Source: Rhodovarius lipocyclicus
Lineage (GTDB): Bacteria > Pseudomonadota > Alphaproteobacteria > Acetobacterales > Acetobacteraceae
Assembly: GCF_009900765.1 (NCBI RefSeq)
Contig: NZ_JAAABL010000002.1
Coordinates: 1 to 64,000 of the forward strand
DNA length: 64,000 nt
Direction: 5' to 3'
Notes under the pieces: generated by a model
Databases searched by the model: none
What the model was told of the DNA's origin: nothing
Seen by the model: the letters and a program-made list of their open reading frames with translations, nothing else
Position numbers and translations under genes: made by a program
In this document: one piece after another, positions 7,821 to 16,582 of the stretch
Layout: each line of letters begins with the position of its first letter
How positions within the stretch are numbered: position 1 is the stretch's first letter

Positions 7821-8788
7821 GCTTCCGCTCCCTGATGGGGGTGGACGCAGCGGGCGAGGTGCCCGGGCGAGAGTTCGGCAAGGTCGGGCATGGTCTCGCA
7901 GGCCGCATCGGCGCGGGTGCAGCGCGTTTTGAACGCGCAGCCCGCGGGCAGGGAGAGCAGGGAGGGCGTCATGCCCGGGATCTGCCGCAGCGGCTCACCG
8001 CGCTTGTTGCGGCTGGGCACGGAGCCGATGAGGCCGTGGGTGTAGGGGTGATAGGGGCCGTCGAGCACCGTATTCACCTCGCCCTGTTCCACCACCCGGC
8101 CGGCGTACATCACCGCGATCTCGTCCGCGAGGCCCGCCACCACCGACAGGTCATGCGTGATCCAGACCAGGCTGGTGCCGAGGTTGGTGGCGAGCTTCTG
8201 CACCTCCGCCAGGATCTGGCCCTGGATGGTCACGTCGAGCGCCGTGGTGGGCTCGTCGGCCACGATCAGGTCGGGGCGGTGCAGCAGGGCGATGGCGATC
8301 GCCACGCGCTGGCGCATACCGCCCGAGAACTGGTGCGGATAGGATTTCAGCCGCTCATCGGGGCTGGGGATGCCCACCATGCCCAGCGCGTCGCGGGACC
8401 GCTGGCGCGCTTCCTCCCGCGAGCAATTGTCGTGGGCCAGCACCGTCTCGATCATCTGGGTATCGACGCGCAGGACCGGGTTCAGCGTCATCATCGGGTC
8501 CTGGAAGATCATGGCGATGCGGTTGCCGCGCAGGCGGCGCAGCTCCTCCTCGCCGAGGCCCACGATGTTCTGGCCCTTGAAGCGGATCTCGCCCGAGACG
8601 ATGCGCCCCGGCGGGTCCACCAGCCCCAGGATGGAAAAGCCGGTGACGGTCTTGCCCGAGCCCGATTCGCCCACCAGCCCCAGCACCTTGCCGCGCCCGA
8701 TGGAGAAGGAGACGCCATCCACCGCCTTCACCACGCCGGCGCGGGTGAAGAAGTGGGTGCAGAGGTTTTTGACTTCGAGGGTGTTCAT
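7817..8788 (-). CDS. dppD: Dipeptide/oligopeptide ABC transporter ATPase (DppD/OppD type)
   Basis: ATPase partner of the DppF-like protein, 323 residues. Walker [12 protein letters not shown], signature [15 protein letters not shown], Walker [12 protein letters not shown], switch His in [10 protein letters not shown], and the C-terminal Cys pattern [14 protein letters not shown] typical of DppD/OppD. The two ATPases form the nucleotide-binding heterodimer. One base separates its start from the stop of the permease gene upstream, and its stop overlaps the dppF-like start, so the three genes are coupled. Confidence 0.92.
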   Translation of the reverse strand: MNTLEVKNLCTHFFTRAGVVKAVDGVSFSIGRGKVLGLVGESGSGKTVTGFSILGLVDPPGRIVSGEIRFKGQNIVGLGEEELRRLRGNRIAMIFQDPMMTLNPVLRVDTQMIETVLAHDNCSREEARQRSRDALGMVGIPSPDERLKSYPHQFSGGMRQRVAIAIALLHRPDLIVADEPTTALDVTIQGQILAEVQKLATNLGTSLVWITHDLSVVAGLADEIAVMYAGRVVEQGEVNTVLDGPYHPYTHGLIGSVPSRNKRGEPLRQIPGMTPSLLSLPAGCAFKTRCTRADAACETMPDLAELSPGHLARCVHPHQGAEA

Positions 8789-8789
8789 C

Positions 8790-9686
8790 TTACTTCTTCA
8801 ACCTCGGGTTCAGCACGTCTCGCAGCTGGTCGCCGACCAGGTTGATCGACACGATGGTGATCAGCAGCGCGATGCCCGGATAGAAGCTGATCCAGTACTT
8901 GCCCGAGAGCATGTACTCATACCCGTTGGAGATCAGCAGCCCCAGCGAGGGCTCCGTGATCGGCACGCCGAGGCCGAGGAAGGACAGCGTGGCCTCCAGC
9001 GCGATGGCGCGGGCGATCTGCATGGTGCCCACCACGATCAGCGGCGGCAGGCAGTTCGGCAGCAGGTGCCCGAACAGGATGCGGCGCGGCGGCAGGGCCA
9101 GACAGCGCGCGGCCTCGATGTATTCGCGCTGGCGTTCCACCAGCGCGTTGCCGCGCACGGTGCGGGCGTAATAGGCCCATTCGACCACCACGATGGCGAA
9201 CACCACGTTGAAGATGCCCTTGCCCAGGAAGGCAAGGATCATCAGCGCCGCCAGGATGGCCGGGAAGGAGAGCTGGAGATCGACGAGGCGCATGATCAGC
9301 GTGTCGGTCTTGCCGCCGACATAGGCGGCCAGCAGGCCGAGCGTGGCGCCCACGGCCGCCGCGATGACGGCCGACCCCACGCCCACCACCAGGGAGATGC
9401 GCAGCCCGTACATGATGCCCGAGAGCATGTCGCGGCCCTGGTCATCGGTGCCCAGCCAATGGGTGATGCCGGAACCGCCGACGCTGCCCGGCTCCAGCCG
9501 GCCGTCCATGATGTCCAGCACCGCCAGGTCATAGGGGTCCTGCGGGGCGATCAGCGGCGCCAGCAGCGCCACCAGAACGATGATGGTGAACACCACCAGC
9601 CCCAGCACGGCGAGCTTGGAGGCGAAGAATTCGGAGACGAAACGCTGGAAGGGCGTTTCCACCCGGGGTGCGGTTGTCGCGCTCAT
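8790..9686 (-). CDS. dppC: Dipeptide ABC transporter permease (DppC type)
   Basis: Inner-membrane permease of 298 residues. The start at 9686 (MSATTAPRVETPFQRF) was chosen because the ATG overlaps the dppB-like stop by 4 bases. Residues about 27-50 form the first helix (LAVLGLVVFTIIVLVALLAP). HWLGTDDQGRDMLSGIMYG follows, as in all DppC/OppC proteins. Several more helices and the EAA coupling loop EAARCLALPPRRILFGHLLP come after. Pairs with the DppB-like protein to form the channel. Confidence 0.92.
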   Translation of the reverse strand: MSATTAPRVETPFQRFVSEFFASKLAVLGLVVFTIIVLVALLAPLIAPQDPYDLAVLDIMDGRLEPGSVGGSGITHWLGTDDQGRDMLSGIMYGLRISLVVGVGSAVIAAAVGATLGLLAAYVGGKTDTLIMRLVDLQLSFPAILAALMILAFLGKGIFNVVFAIVVVEWAYYARTVRGNALVERQREYIEAARCLALPPRRILFGHLLPNCLPPLIVVGTMQIARAIALEATLSFLGLGVPITEPSLGLLISNGYEYMLSGKYWISFYPGIALLITIVSINLVGDQLRDVLNPRLKK

Positions 9687-10657
9687 GCCTTGCCCTCCAG
9701 CCGCACGCGCGGATCCAGCAGCGTGTAGACGATGTCCACCACCAGGTTGATGATGATGAACATCAGCACGATCATCATCAGATAGGCGACGATCACGGGC
9801 CGATCGAGCACGTTGATGCTGTCGATGATCAGCTTGCCCATGCCCGGCCAGGCGAAGACGCTCTCGGTGACGACCGAGAAGGCGATGGTGCCGCCCAGCT
9901 CCAGCCCCAGCACCGTCACCACCGGGATCATGATATTCTTGAACACATGCACGAAGGTGATGCGGAAGGGCGTCAGCCCCTTGGCGCGGGCGAACTTCAC
10001 GTAGTCCATCAGCATCGTCTCCCGCACGCCGGCGCGGGTCAGGCGGATGACCAGGCTGATCTTGAACAGGGACAGGTTGATGGCCGGCAGCAGGATATGC
10101 GCCAGCCCGTCGGCGGTCAGGAAGGACCAGCGCGTGCCGAACAGCAGCGCGGTTTCGCCGCGGCCGGTGCTGGGCAGCCAGCCCAGCTGCACGGCGAACA
10201 GCATGATCAGCATCAGGCCCACCCAGAAGCTGGGCAGCGAGAAGCCCAGGATGCTGCCGGCCATGATGGTCTTGCTGAGCCGCCCCTCCGGCTTCAGCCC
10301 GGCATAGAGGCCGAGCGGCAGGCCGATCAGGATGGAGATGAACATGGAGCCGAAGGCCAGCTCCAACGTCGCGGGCATGCGTTGCAGGATCAGCTGGATG
10401 GCGGGTTCGTTGAACACGAAGCTGCGCCCCAGGTCGCCTTGCAGCGCGCGCCCCACGAACACCGCGTATTGCTGCCACAGCGGCAGGTCCAGGCCGAGGG
10501 CGCGGACGGCGCGCTCACGCTCCTCCTGGTCCGCGTCCGGCGAGATCAAGATCTCCACGGGGTCGCCCACCGCGTAGACGCCGAGGAACACAAGCAGGCT
10601 CATGGCGACCAGCACGAAGCCGGATTGCATGAGCCGTCGGAGGAGGTAAAGCGCCAT
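9683..10657 (-). CDS. dppB: Dipeptide ABC transporter permease (DppB type)
   Basis: Inner-membrane permease of 324 residues. N-terminal helix LLRRLMQSGFVLVAMSLLVF, then the periplasmic segment with GLDLPLWQQYAVFVGRALQG typical of DppB, five further helices, and the EAA loop MDYVKFARAKGLTPFRITFV. Lies 68 bases downstream of the solute receptor gene; a strong hairpin in that gap probably sets lower expression of the membrane genes than of the receptor. Overlaps the dppC-like gene by 4 bases. Confidence 0.92.
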   Translation of the reverse strand: MALYLLRRLMQSGFVLVAMSLLVFLGVYAVGDPVEILISPDADQEERERAVRALGLDLPLWQQYAVFVGRALQGDLGRSFVFNEPAIQLILQRMPATLELAFGSMFISILIGLPLGLYAGLKPEGRLSKTIMAGSILGFSLPSFWVGLMLIMLFAVQLGWLPSTGRGETALLFGTRWSFLTADGLAHILLPAINLSLFKISLVIRLTRAGVRETMLMDYVKFARAKGLTPFRITFVHVFKNIMIPVVTVLGLELGGTIAFSVVTESVFAWPGMGKLIIDSINVLDRPVIVAYLMMIVLMFIIINLVVDIVYTLLDPRVRLEGKA

Positions 10658-10688
10658 GTTATCCTACTTGGGTAAGCGGCCCGCTGGT

Positions 10689-10717
10689 CCGCCTCCCCCG
10701 GGGGCCGGGAGAGGCGG
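10689..10717 (-). terminator. Hairpin between solute receptor and permease genes
   Basis: CCGCCTC at 10689-10695 pairs with GAGGCGG at 10711-10717, with further C/G pairing inside. It sits in the 68-base gap between the family-5 receptor gene and the dppB-like gene. There is no T-run. Such hairpins after receptor genes commonly cause partial termination or protect the receptor mRNA; here that role is inferred from position. Confidence 0.45.
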
Positions 10718-10725
10718 GCAGGGCG

Positions 10726-12291
10726 CTAGTTCGCCGGACGGACGTCCTGCGCGCGGGTTAGTTCATCCGCGCGCGGGGTGACGGTGAAGCCGCGACGCGC
10801 GGCCCAGACATTGGTCTGGATATGCAGCGGAATGACCGCCACATCGTCCAGCGCCATGCGTTCCAGCGCGATCAGCTGCTGCTCACGCGAAGCGGGGTCG
10901 AGGTTTTGCGAGGATGCAGCGAGGCCCGCATCCAGCTGCGGGTTGCAGTAGCGCCCGCGGTTGCTGGCACCGAGGCCGGTGTCGCGGTTGAAGCAGGCGA
11001 TCAGATTGCGCAGCGGGTGGCTGCCATCGGGGTTCATGCCCCAGCCCAGCAGGAAGGCCGAGAATTCCTGCCGGCCGGCGCGGCCCACGAAGGTGGCCCA
11101 GGTCTGGGCCTCCACCGCCGTGCGCACGCCCGCGCGCGTCCACATCTGGCCGATGGCCTGGATGATGCGCGCATCGTTCGGATAGCGGTCGTTCGGCCCA
11201 TGCAGGGTGATGCGGAAGCCGTTGGGATAGCCGGCCTCGGCCAGCAGGCGGCGCGCGCCCTCCGTGTCGAAGCGCGGCACCGGATAGCCGGGGATGTGGC
11301 TGTGGATGCCCTGGGCCAGGAACTGGCCGGTGGCGGTGGCGCTGCCTTCCATCACGCGCTCGACGATGGCGGGGCGGTCGATCGCCATCGACAGGGCCCG
11401 GCGCACCCGCAGGTCCTTCAGCGGGTTGCGGGGCAGGGGCCGGCCGTCATTGTCGGTGATGAAGGGGCTGCCGTCCTCGCGCATGTGGTCGAGCGAGAGG
11501 TAAATCATGCGCAGGCCCGTGATCTCCTGCAGGGAGACACGGTTGTCGCGGCGCAGCCGCGCGATGTCGGCCGTCGGCACCTGGTCGATCACGTCCACAT
11601 CGCCGGCCAGCAGCGCGGCGGTGCGGGCGCTGTCGTTGGTGATCATGCGGTAGGCCACGCGGGCGAAGGCCGGGCGCTCACCGAAATACTGGTCGTTGCG
11701 CTCCAGCTCGATACGGTCGCCGTTGGCGTGGCGCACCATGCGGAAGGGGCCGGTGCCGACCGCCAGCTCGCCGGAGTTGAAGCGCTCCGTGGTGGCGCCT
11801 TCATGCGTCTCGCGGTCGAGGATGAAGATGTTGGTCATATCCATCGGCAGCAGCGGGTACGGCGTGGCCGTGTGCAGGCGGATGGTCAAGGGGTCCACCA
11901 CCTCGACGCGCGTGATCGGGCGCACGAAGGTGGTGAAGGAGGCCGGGCTGTTCGGCACATTGGGGATGCGGGCCAGCGTGAAGGCCACGTCATCCGCCGT
12001 GAACTCGCGGCCGTTGTGGAAGCGGATGCCCGGGCGCAGCTTGAATTCCCACACGGTGGGCTCGACCGCCGTCCAGCTCAGCGCCAGGCCCGGCTGCATG
12101 CGCGCCAGGTTGTCGGTCTCGACCAGGCGCGAATAGATCATGCTGGCCGCCGCGTTGTTCGGCGACAGCTGGTGATAGTGCGGGTCCAGGCTGGTCACCG
12201 GCGCACCCACGGCCATGGTCAGATTCTGGGCGTGCGCGGCACCAATACCCGCAGCCAGCGCCAGCCCTATGGCAGCCGCTTTCCAAAGCAT
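10726..12291 (-). CDS. dppA: Peptide ABC transporter solute-binding protein (family 5, DppA-like)
   Basis: Periplasmic receptor of 521 residues, first gene of the dpp operon. Start taken at 12291 (MLWKAAAIGLALAAGIGAAHA), which gives a proper Sec signal cleaved after AHA; a Met 17 codons upstream would put polar residues before the signal. Family-5 hallmarks: VTSLDPHYHQLSP near the mature N-terminus, AVEPTVWEFKLRPGIRFHNG, and VGTGPFRMVRHANGDRIELE. Binds peptides or similar ligands and hands them to the DppBC channel. It is about half identical by eye to the divergently transcribed receptor starting at 12449, pointing to a local duplication. Confidence 0.9.
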   Translation of the reverse strand: MLWKAAAIGLALAAGIGAAHAQNLTMAVGAPVTSLDPHYHQLSPNNAAASMIYSRLVETDNLARMQPGLALSWTAVEPTVWEFKLRPGIRFHNGREFTADDVAFTLARIPNVPNSPASFTTFVRPITRVEVVDPLTIRLHTATPYPLLPMDMTNIFILDRETHEGATTERFNSGELAVGTGPFRMVRHANGDRIELERNDQYFGERPAFARVAYRMITNDSARTAALLAGDVDVIDQVPTADIARLRRDNRVSLQEITGLRMIYLSLDHMREDGSPFITDNDGRPLPRNPLKDLRVRRALSMAIDRPAIVERVMEGSATATGQFLAQGIHSHIPGYPVPRFDTEGARRLLAEAGYPNGFRITLHGPNDRYPNDARIIQAIGQMWTRAGVRTAVEAQTWATFVGRAGRQEFSAFLLGWGMNPDGSHPLRNLIACFNRDTGLGASNRGRYCNPQLDAGLAASSQNLDPASREQQLIALERMALDDVAVIPLHIQTNVWAARRGFTVTPRADELTRAQDVRPAN

Positions 12292-12448
12292 CCCCGTCTC
12301 CCTGATGACGAATTTGTCACGCGCTCCTAGCAGCTTGTCCATCTGGCCGCTAGGTAAGGGGGCATTGCATCAGGCCCCGGGGGGCTCGGCAATGCCTAAA
12401 CTCAAGGCAGCGCCGAAATCCCGCCGGTTTCCAGCACGGAGCCTCGCC

Positions 12449-14038
12449 ATGACGATTTCCCTCCACCGCCGCGCCCTGGCGCTGGGCGCCACGGGCCTTG
12501 CCGCGGCTGCCGCCGGCCAAGCCCGGGCCCAGCAGGCCGCGCTGACCATCGCCACCGGCGGTTCGGTCACCAGCCTGGACCCGCATTACTTCAACGCGGC
12601 GCCGAACTCCGCGCTGGCCACGCATTTCTTCGACACCTTCACCCGCCGCACCGCCACCGCGCAGATCGTGCCGAGCCTGGCCGAGAGCTGGCGCGTGGTG
12701 GAGCCCACCGTATGGGAATTCAAGCTGCGCGCCGGCGTGAAGTGGCATGACGGCCGCCCCCTGACGCCCGAGGACGTGGTCTTCACCGTCGCCCGCGCGC
12801 CGGCGGTGCCGAACAGCCCGGGCGGCTTCGGCGGCTTCCTGCGCAGCATCGCGCGGGTGGAGGTGGTGGACCCCCTGACCCTGCGCTTCCACACCCGCTA
12901 CCCCAACCCGATCCTGCCGAACGACCTCGCCTCCATCTTCATCATCAGCAAGCATGCCGGTGAGGGTGCCGCGACCGAAGACTATAACAGCGGCAAGGCC
13001 GTGATCGGCACCGGCCCCTACAAATTCGTCAGCCACCGCATGGGCGACCGCACGGAGATGGAGCGCAACCCCGACTATTGGGGCGGTCCCCAGCCCTGGG
13101 CGCGCGTGACCTATCGCTTCATCGCCAATGACGCGGCGCGCACGGCCGCGCTGATCGCGGGCGACATCGACGTGATCGACCAGGTGGCCAGCAGCGACCT
13201 GGCGCGGCTGAAGCGCGACGCCCGCATCCGCGTGGCGGAGACGGAGGGCCTGCGCTGCGTCTATCTGATGCCGGACTACAGCCGCACCGGCCCGGTGCCG
13301 GGTGTGACCGACAATGCCGGCACGCCACTGCCCGCCAATCCGTTCCTGGATGTGCGGGTGCGCCAGGCGCTGAACATCGCCATCGGGCGCGACGCGATCG
13401 CGGAGCGCATCATGGAAGGCCAGGCCACCGCCACCCGCCAGTGGCTGCCGCCCGGCACCTTCGGCTACGTGGCCGATCTGCGCCCGGGCCCGGCCGATGT
13501 GGACGGCGCGAAGCGCCTGCTGGCCGAGGCCGGCTTCCCGCAGGGCTTCAAGCTGGTGCTGACCACGCCGAACGACCGCTTTCCCAACGATTCGCGCATC
13601 GCGCAGGCAGTGGCGCAGAACTGGTCGCGCATCGGCGTGCAGACCAGCGTGGACGCGCTGCCCTGGGCCAGCTTCTCCACCCGCAGCGCGCGGCAGGAAT
13701 TCGCCATGCGGCTGACCAGCTGGGGCAGCTCCCCGGCGGAGGCCAGCTACACCCTGGCCAATATCCTGCATACCTATGACCGGGACCGCCGGACGGGTGC
13801 CTCCAACTCCGGCCGGTTCTCCAGCCCGGAGCTGGACGCGATGACCCAGCGCGCCCAGGCCACCATGGACGACGACGACCGCCGCAAGCAGCTGGAGGAC
13901 GCGGTGCGCTGGGTGGCGAACAACGCGCCCATCATGCCGGTGGTGCAGCTGATGCACAGCTGGGCCAGCAAGCGGAACCTGGTGGTGACGCCGCGCATGG
14001 ACGAGCGCACGACGGCGCTGGAAGTGCGCCCGGCCTGA
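12449..14038 (+). CDS. Second family-5 ABC solute-binding protein, divergent paralogue
   Basis: Periplasmic receptor of 529 residues. Start at 12449 gives MTISLHRRALALGATGLAAA, a signal with a His-Arg-Arg stretch (Tat-like) cleaved after ARA. It shares VTSLDPHYFNAAPN, VVEPTVWEFKLRAGVKWHDG and IGTGPYKFVSHRMGDRTEME with the neighbour on the other strand. No permease or ATPase genes follow it, so it probably feeds the same DppBCDF complex with a different ligand, read from a 157-base divergent promoter region. An earlier in-frame start exists but would place a long non-signal tail in front. Confidence 0.88.
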   Translation: MTISLHRRALALGATGLAAAAAGQARAQQAALTIATGGSVTSLDPHYFNAAPNSALATHFFDTFTRRTATAQIVPSLAESWRVVEPTVWEFKLRAGVKWHDGRPLTPEDVVFTVARAPAVPNSPGGFGGFLRSIARVEVVDPLTLRFHTRYPNPILPNDLASIFIISKHAGEGAATEDYNSGKAVIGTGPYKFVSHRMGDRTEMERNPDYWGGPQPWARVTYRFIANDAARTAALIAGDIDVIDQVASSDLARLKRDARIRVAETEGLRCVYLMPDYSRTGPVPGVTDNAGTPLPANPFLDVRVRQALNIAIGRDAIAERIMEGQATATRQWLPPGTFGYVADLRPGPADVDGAKRLLAEAGFPQGFKLVLTTPNDRFPNDSRIAQAVAQNWSRIGVQTSVDALPWASFSTRSARQEFAMRLTSWGSSPAEASYTLANILHTYDRDRRTGASNSGRFSSPELDAMTQRAQATMDDDDRRKQLEDAVRWVANNAPIMPVVQLMHSWASKRNLVVTPRMDERTTALEVRPA

Positions 14039-14044
14039 GGCCGC

Positions 14045-14686
14045 TCAGCCGGACATCGTGACGCGGCCGCGATAGCTCGGCCGCTCACGCATCCGGCCAT
14101 GCCATTCCAGCAGGGCCTCGCAGCCCTCTGGGATGGGCAGCTGCACGATCCCGGCGAACAGCATGCCGCCGATCAGCGCGATGTCCGCCATCGAGAAGGC
14201 GTCGCCCGCCACATGGGGCTGCCGCCGCAGCACCCCGTCGAAGTATCGCAGCCCGCGCAGCGCCCGGTCGCGCTGGCGCAGGCCCCATTCCGGGTTCTGG
14301 TACAGCTCCACATCCGGCCCCAGCCCCGGGGTGGCGTGGTGGAAATAGACGCTGATGGGGTCCAGCACCTCCAGCTCGGCGCGCTTGTTCATCATGTGGA
14401 TCATCCCGGCATCACGCGGGGTGGCGCCGGTCAGGGTGGGCGGGCCCGCCAGCGTGTCCAGGTACTGCGTGATGGCCGTGCATTCGGCGATGAAGCTTCC
14501 ATCCGCCAGTTCCAGCACCGGCAGCGTGCCGGAATAGTTCTTCTCCAGGAATTCCGGCCGCTTGTGATCGCCCTTGTACAGGTCGACCGAGCGGAAGCGC
14601 ACGCGGTCCGCCAGGCCCTTCTCGGCCAGGGCGATGCGCACCCGCGCGGGGTAGGGGCCGGTGGCCCAGTCGTGGATGGTCATCAT
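14045..14686 (-). CDS. Glutathione S-transferase family protein
   Basis: Cytosolic GST-like protein of 213 residues. Thioredoxin-like N-terminal domain at about 3-82 (TGPYPARVRIALAEKGL, then the cis-Pro motif GTLPVLEL and the glutathione-contact region ECTAITQYL). The all-helical C-terminal domain carries the N-capping box AGDAFSMADIALIGG. A single clear catalytic Ser or Cys is not evident. Divergent from a TetR gene with two near-identical operator-like sites between them, so it is probably the TetR target. Likely detoxification; substrate unknown. Confidence 0.87.
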   Translation of the reverse strand: MMTIHDWATGPYPARVRIALAEKGLADRVRFRSVDLYKGDHKRPEFLEKNYSGTLPVLELADGSFIAECTAITQYLDTLAGPPTLTGATPRDAGMIHMMNKRAELEVLDPISVYFHHATPGLGPDVELYQNPEWGLRQRDRALRGLRYFDGVLRRQPHVAGDAFSMADIALIGGMLFAGIVQLPIPEGCEALLEWHGRMRERPSYRGRVTMSG

Positions 14687-14694
14687 GGGGTTGT

Positions 14695-14716
14695 CTACCT
14701 ATCACATGGTAGGCAA
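14695..14716. promoter_or_regulatory. Operator-like site 1 near the GST start
   Basis: CTACCTATCACATGGTAG followed by GCAA. It contains CTACC and GGTAG as inverted halves, and begins 8 bases upstream of the GST start codon. It shares the string CTATCA-N2-TGGTAGGCAA with site 2, 54 bases away in the same orientation. Probable binding site of the adjacent TetR protein. Confidence 0.6.
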
Positions 14717-14748
14717 CCGGTAGGGCTTCCTGCTCGGCCTGTCCAGCC

Positions 14749-14770
14749 CTATCTATCAATTGGTAGGCAA
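14749..14770. promoter_or_regulatory. Operator-like site 2 near the TetR start
   Basis: CTATCAATTGGTAG at 14753-14766 is a 14-base palindrome with one mismatched pair, followed by GCAA. It ends 11 bases before the TetR start codon and so covers its ribosome-binding region. Same core as site 1. Fits autorepression by the TetR protein. Confidence 0.6.
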
Positions 14771-14781
14771 GGGGTGCGGCG

Positions 14782-15342
14782 ATGAGTGCGAGCGCGAAGG
14801 AGGCGATCCTGGCCGCGGCCAGGCGGGCGGCGCAGGCGCATGGCTATGGCGGGCTGAACTTCCGCGACCTGGCGGCGGAGGTGGGCATCAAGTCGGCCAG
14901 CATCCACTATCACTTCCCCACCAAGGCCGATCTGGGCGCCGCCGTCGCCCAACGATACCGGGAGGACGCGGCCGCCAGCCTCGAAGCCCTGCGCGCGGAG
15001 GCGCCCGACGCGCTGGCCGCCCTGCGCCGCTATCCGGAAACCTTCCGCCGCGCCCTGCTGACCGGGAACCGCATGTGCCTGTGCAGCTACCTGGCCGCCG
15101 AGCATGACGACCTGCCCGAACCGGTGCTGCGGGAGGTGCTGGCCTTCATGGAGGCGAATGTCGCCTGGCTGGCCAGGCAGTTGGCGGAGGCGGGGGTGGT
15201 CCCGGCCAGCCAGGCGGAACCGCGCGCCCGTGCCATGATGGCGGCCATCGCCGGCGCGCAGCTGATGGCGCGCAGCCGGGCGGAGGTGGCCGTCTATGAC
15301 ACGCTGATCGAGGGGTATCGCCAGGCGGGGCTGCTGCCGTAG
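14782..15342 (+). CDS. TetR-family regulator
   Basis: Repressor of 186 residues. The helix-turn-helix sits at about residues 20-50 (GLNFRDLAAEVGIKSASIHY then HFPTKADL), a very typical TetR recognition helix. The C-terminal ligand domain has Cys residues in GNRMCLCSYLAAEHDD. It is divergent from the GST gene. Two matching operator-like sites lie between them, one next to each start codon, so mutual control is likely. This subgroup is often linked to GST or reductase genes and to electrophile stress; that link is inference. Confidence 0.9.
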   Translation: MSASAKEAILAAARRAAQAHGYGGLNFRDLAAEVGIKSASIHYHFPTKADLGAAVAQRYREDAAASLEALRAEAPDALAALRRYPETFRRALLTGNRMCLCSYLAAEHDDLPEPVLREVLAFMEANVAWLARQLAEAGVVPASQAEPRARAMMAAIAGAQLMARSRAEVAVYDTLIEGYRQAGLLP

Positions 15343-15413
15343 CCATTGAAAGTATGCGGTAACCAGGCCGCCCTTATCCTTGCGTCGCTTTGCCCGCCGT
15401 AAGGAAACGACTC

Positions 15414-15848
15414 GTGTCCCACACTGCCGCGCCCCGCACCGTCGACGCCGATTCCGGCATGCAGGAGGGCACGATCTTCGTCGATCGCCGGGCCCTGGCC
15501 TTCAAGGAGCGCGCGCTGTGCGGCGCGCTGAATGCCCTGTGGAAGGAAAACAGCACCGGCGTGCGGGCGGCGGGCGCCAAGTTCCTGACCGCCCAGCAGC
15601 AGGTGATCCTGACCCTGAACGTGGGCGAGCAGACGGAACACCGCACCCTGGGCGCCGCGGAGCTGGCGCCGCTGCTGATCGGCTATTGCATCGGCGCGCG
15701 GCTGCCGCTGCCCGCCAGCGCGGTGAAGACCGTGACGGTGAACCCGGGCGGCGTGCTGCTGGATTTCATGCTGGCCTATTCCACTATGCCCCCCTATCGC
15801 GGCATGAAGACCCCCAGCGCGCGGGTGCTGGGGGAGTGGACGCGCTAA
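15414..15848 (+). CDS. Conserved-looking protein of unknown function, 144 residues
   Basis: Start chosen at the GTG at 15414 because AAGGA lies about 8 bases upstream; an in-frame ATG at 15390 lacks such a site. The product (SHTAAPRTVDADSGMQEG at its N-terminus) is soluble, without signal or membrane helix. It has a basic, helical middle (ALAFKERALCGALNALWKEN) and a C-terminal part with repeated hydrophobic strands. I recognise no family. It stands alone between TetR and the nitrate cluster, on the same strand as both, 74 bases before nasT. Confidence 0.65.
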   Translation: MSHTAAPRTVDADSGMQEGTIFVDRRALAFKERALCGALNALWKENSTGVRAAGAKFLTAQQQVILTLNVGEQTEHRTLGAAELAPLLIGYCIGARLPLPASAVKTVTVNPGGVLLDFMLAYSTMPPYRGMKTPSARVLGEWTR

Positions 15849-15922
15849 CCCCTTCCCTTGAGGGGGCCGCTTGCCATACATCCTGAAGTTGGGGAAAGCC
15901 GGCGCCGGACCGACATGTCGGA

Positions 15923-16495
15923 ATGGAGGCCATACTGCGAGTCTTGCTCGTCGATGCCGAAACGGAACGGGCCGCACGGCTACGCCTGGGCCTGGAGGGC
16001 GCGGGCTTCAGCGTCGTGGCCGTCGCGCCGGATGCCGCGCGGTTGACGGAGCTTGTCCGCGCCTCGGGCGCCGACATCATCGTGTGCGACATGGACGACC
16101 CCTCACGCGACGCGCTGGAATCCATGCGCGCCCTGCATCGGGATGAGCCGCGGCCGGTGGTGCTGTTCGCCAGCCGCGCCGCGCCGGAGCTGATGGCCGA
16201 TGCCCTGCAGGCCGGCGTCGCCGCCTATATCACCGAGGGGCTGGACCCCGCCCGGGTGCGCCCGGTGCTGGAGGTGGCGAACCTGCAGTTCAAGGCCTTC
16301 CACGCCCTGCGGCAGGAGCTGGCCCAGGCCCGCGCCACGCTGGCCGAGCGCGAGGCGGTGGACAAGGCCAAGCGCCGGATGATGCGCGAGCAGGGCATCA
16401 GCGAACCCGAGGCCCACAAGCGCCTGCAGCGCCTGGCGATGGAACGCGGGATGAAGCTGGTGGATGTCTCCCGCAGTATTCTGGCCAAAATATAA
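15923..16495 (+). CDS. nasT: NasT-type ANTAR antiterminator response regulator
   Basis: RNA-binding antiterminator of 190 residues. A receiver-like domain spans 5-120 (RVLLVDAETERAARLRLGLE; acceptor-position Asp56 in VCDMDD). An ANTAR domain spans about 135-188 (AKRRMMREQGISEPEAHKRL then LAMERGMKLVDVSRSIL), which matches the family's AK-G-LM and L-A-M pattern. In known systems NasT binds two-hairpin leader RNA to let transcription continue into nitrate genes and is held off by NasS without nitrate. Exactly such a two-hairpin leader lies 88 bases downstream (16583-16627), followed by nasS. Start ATG is the first in frame; a GGAGG lies just inside, so a slightly later start is possible. Confidence 0.9.
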   Translation: MEAILRVLLVDAETERAARLRLGLEGAGFSVVAVAPDAARLTELVRASGADIIVCDMDDPSRDALESMRALHRDEPRPVVLFASRAAPELMADALQAGVAAYITEGLDPARVRPVLEVANLQFKAFHALRQELAQARATLAEREAVDKAKRRMMREQGISEPEAHKRLQRLAMERGMKLVDVSRSILAKI

Positions 16496-16582
16496 GCAAA
16501 CGGACTGCATATCGCGCATTTCCTGGCTGAATGCTGCAATGCGTGACCCGTATGGAGTCATTTCCACTTGGCATCCCGCGAA

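Noticed and set aside
8790-10478. A single 562-codon protein covering both dpp permease regions
   Set aside because: The first 264 codons read the dppB-like gene out of frame. The true DppC-like start is at 9686, with a 4-base overlap to dppB.
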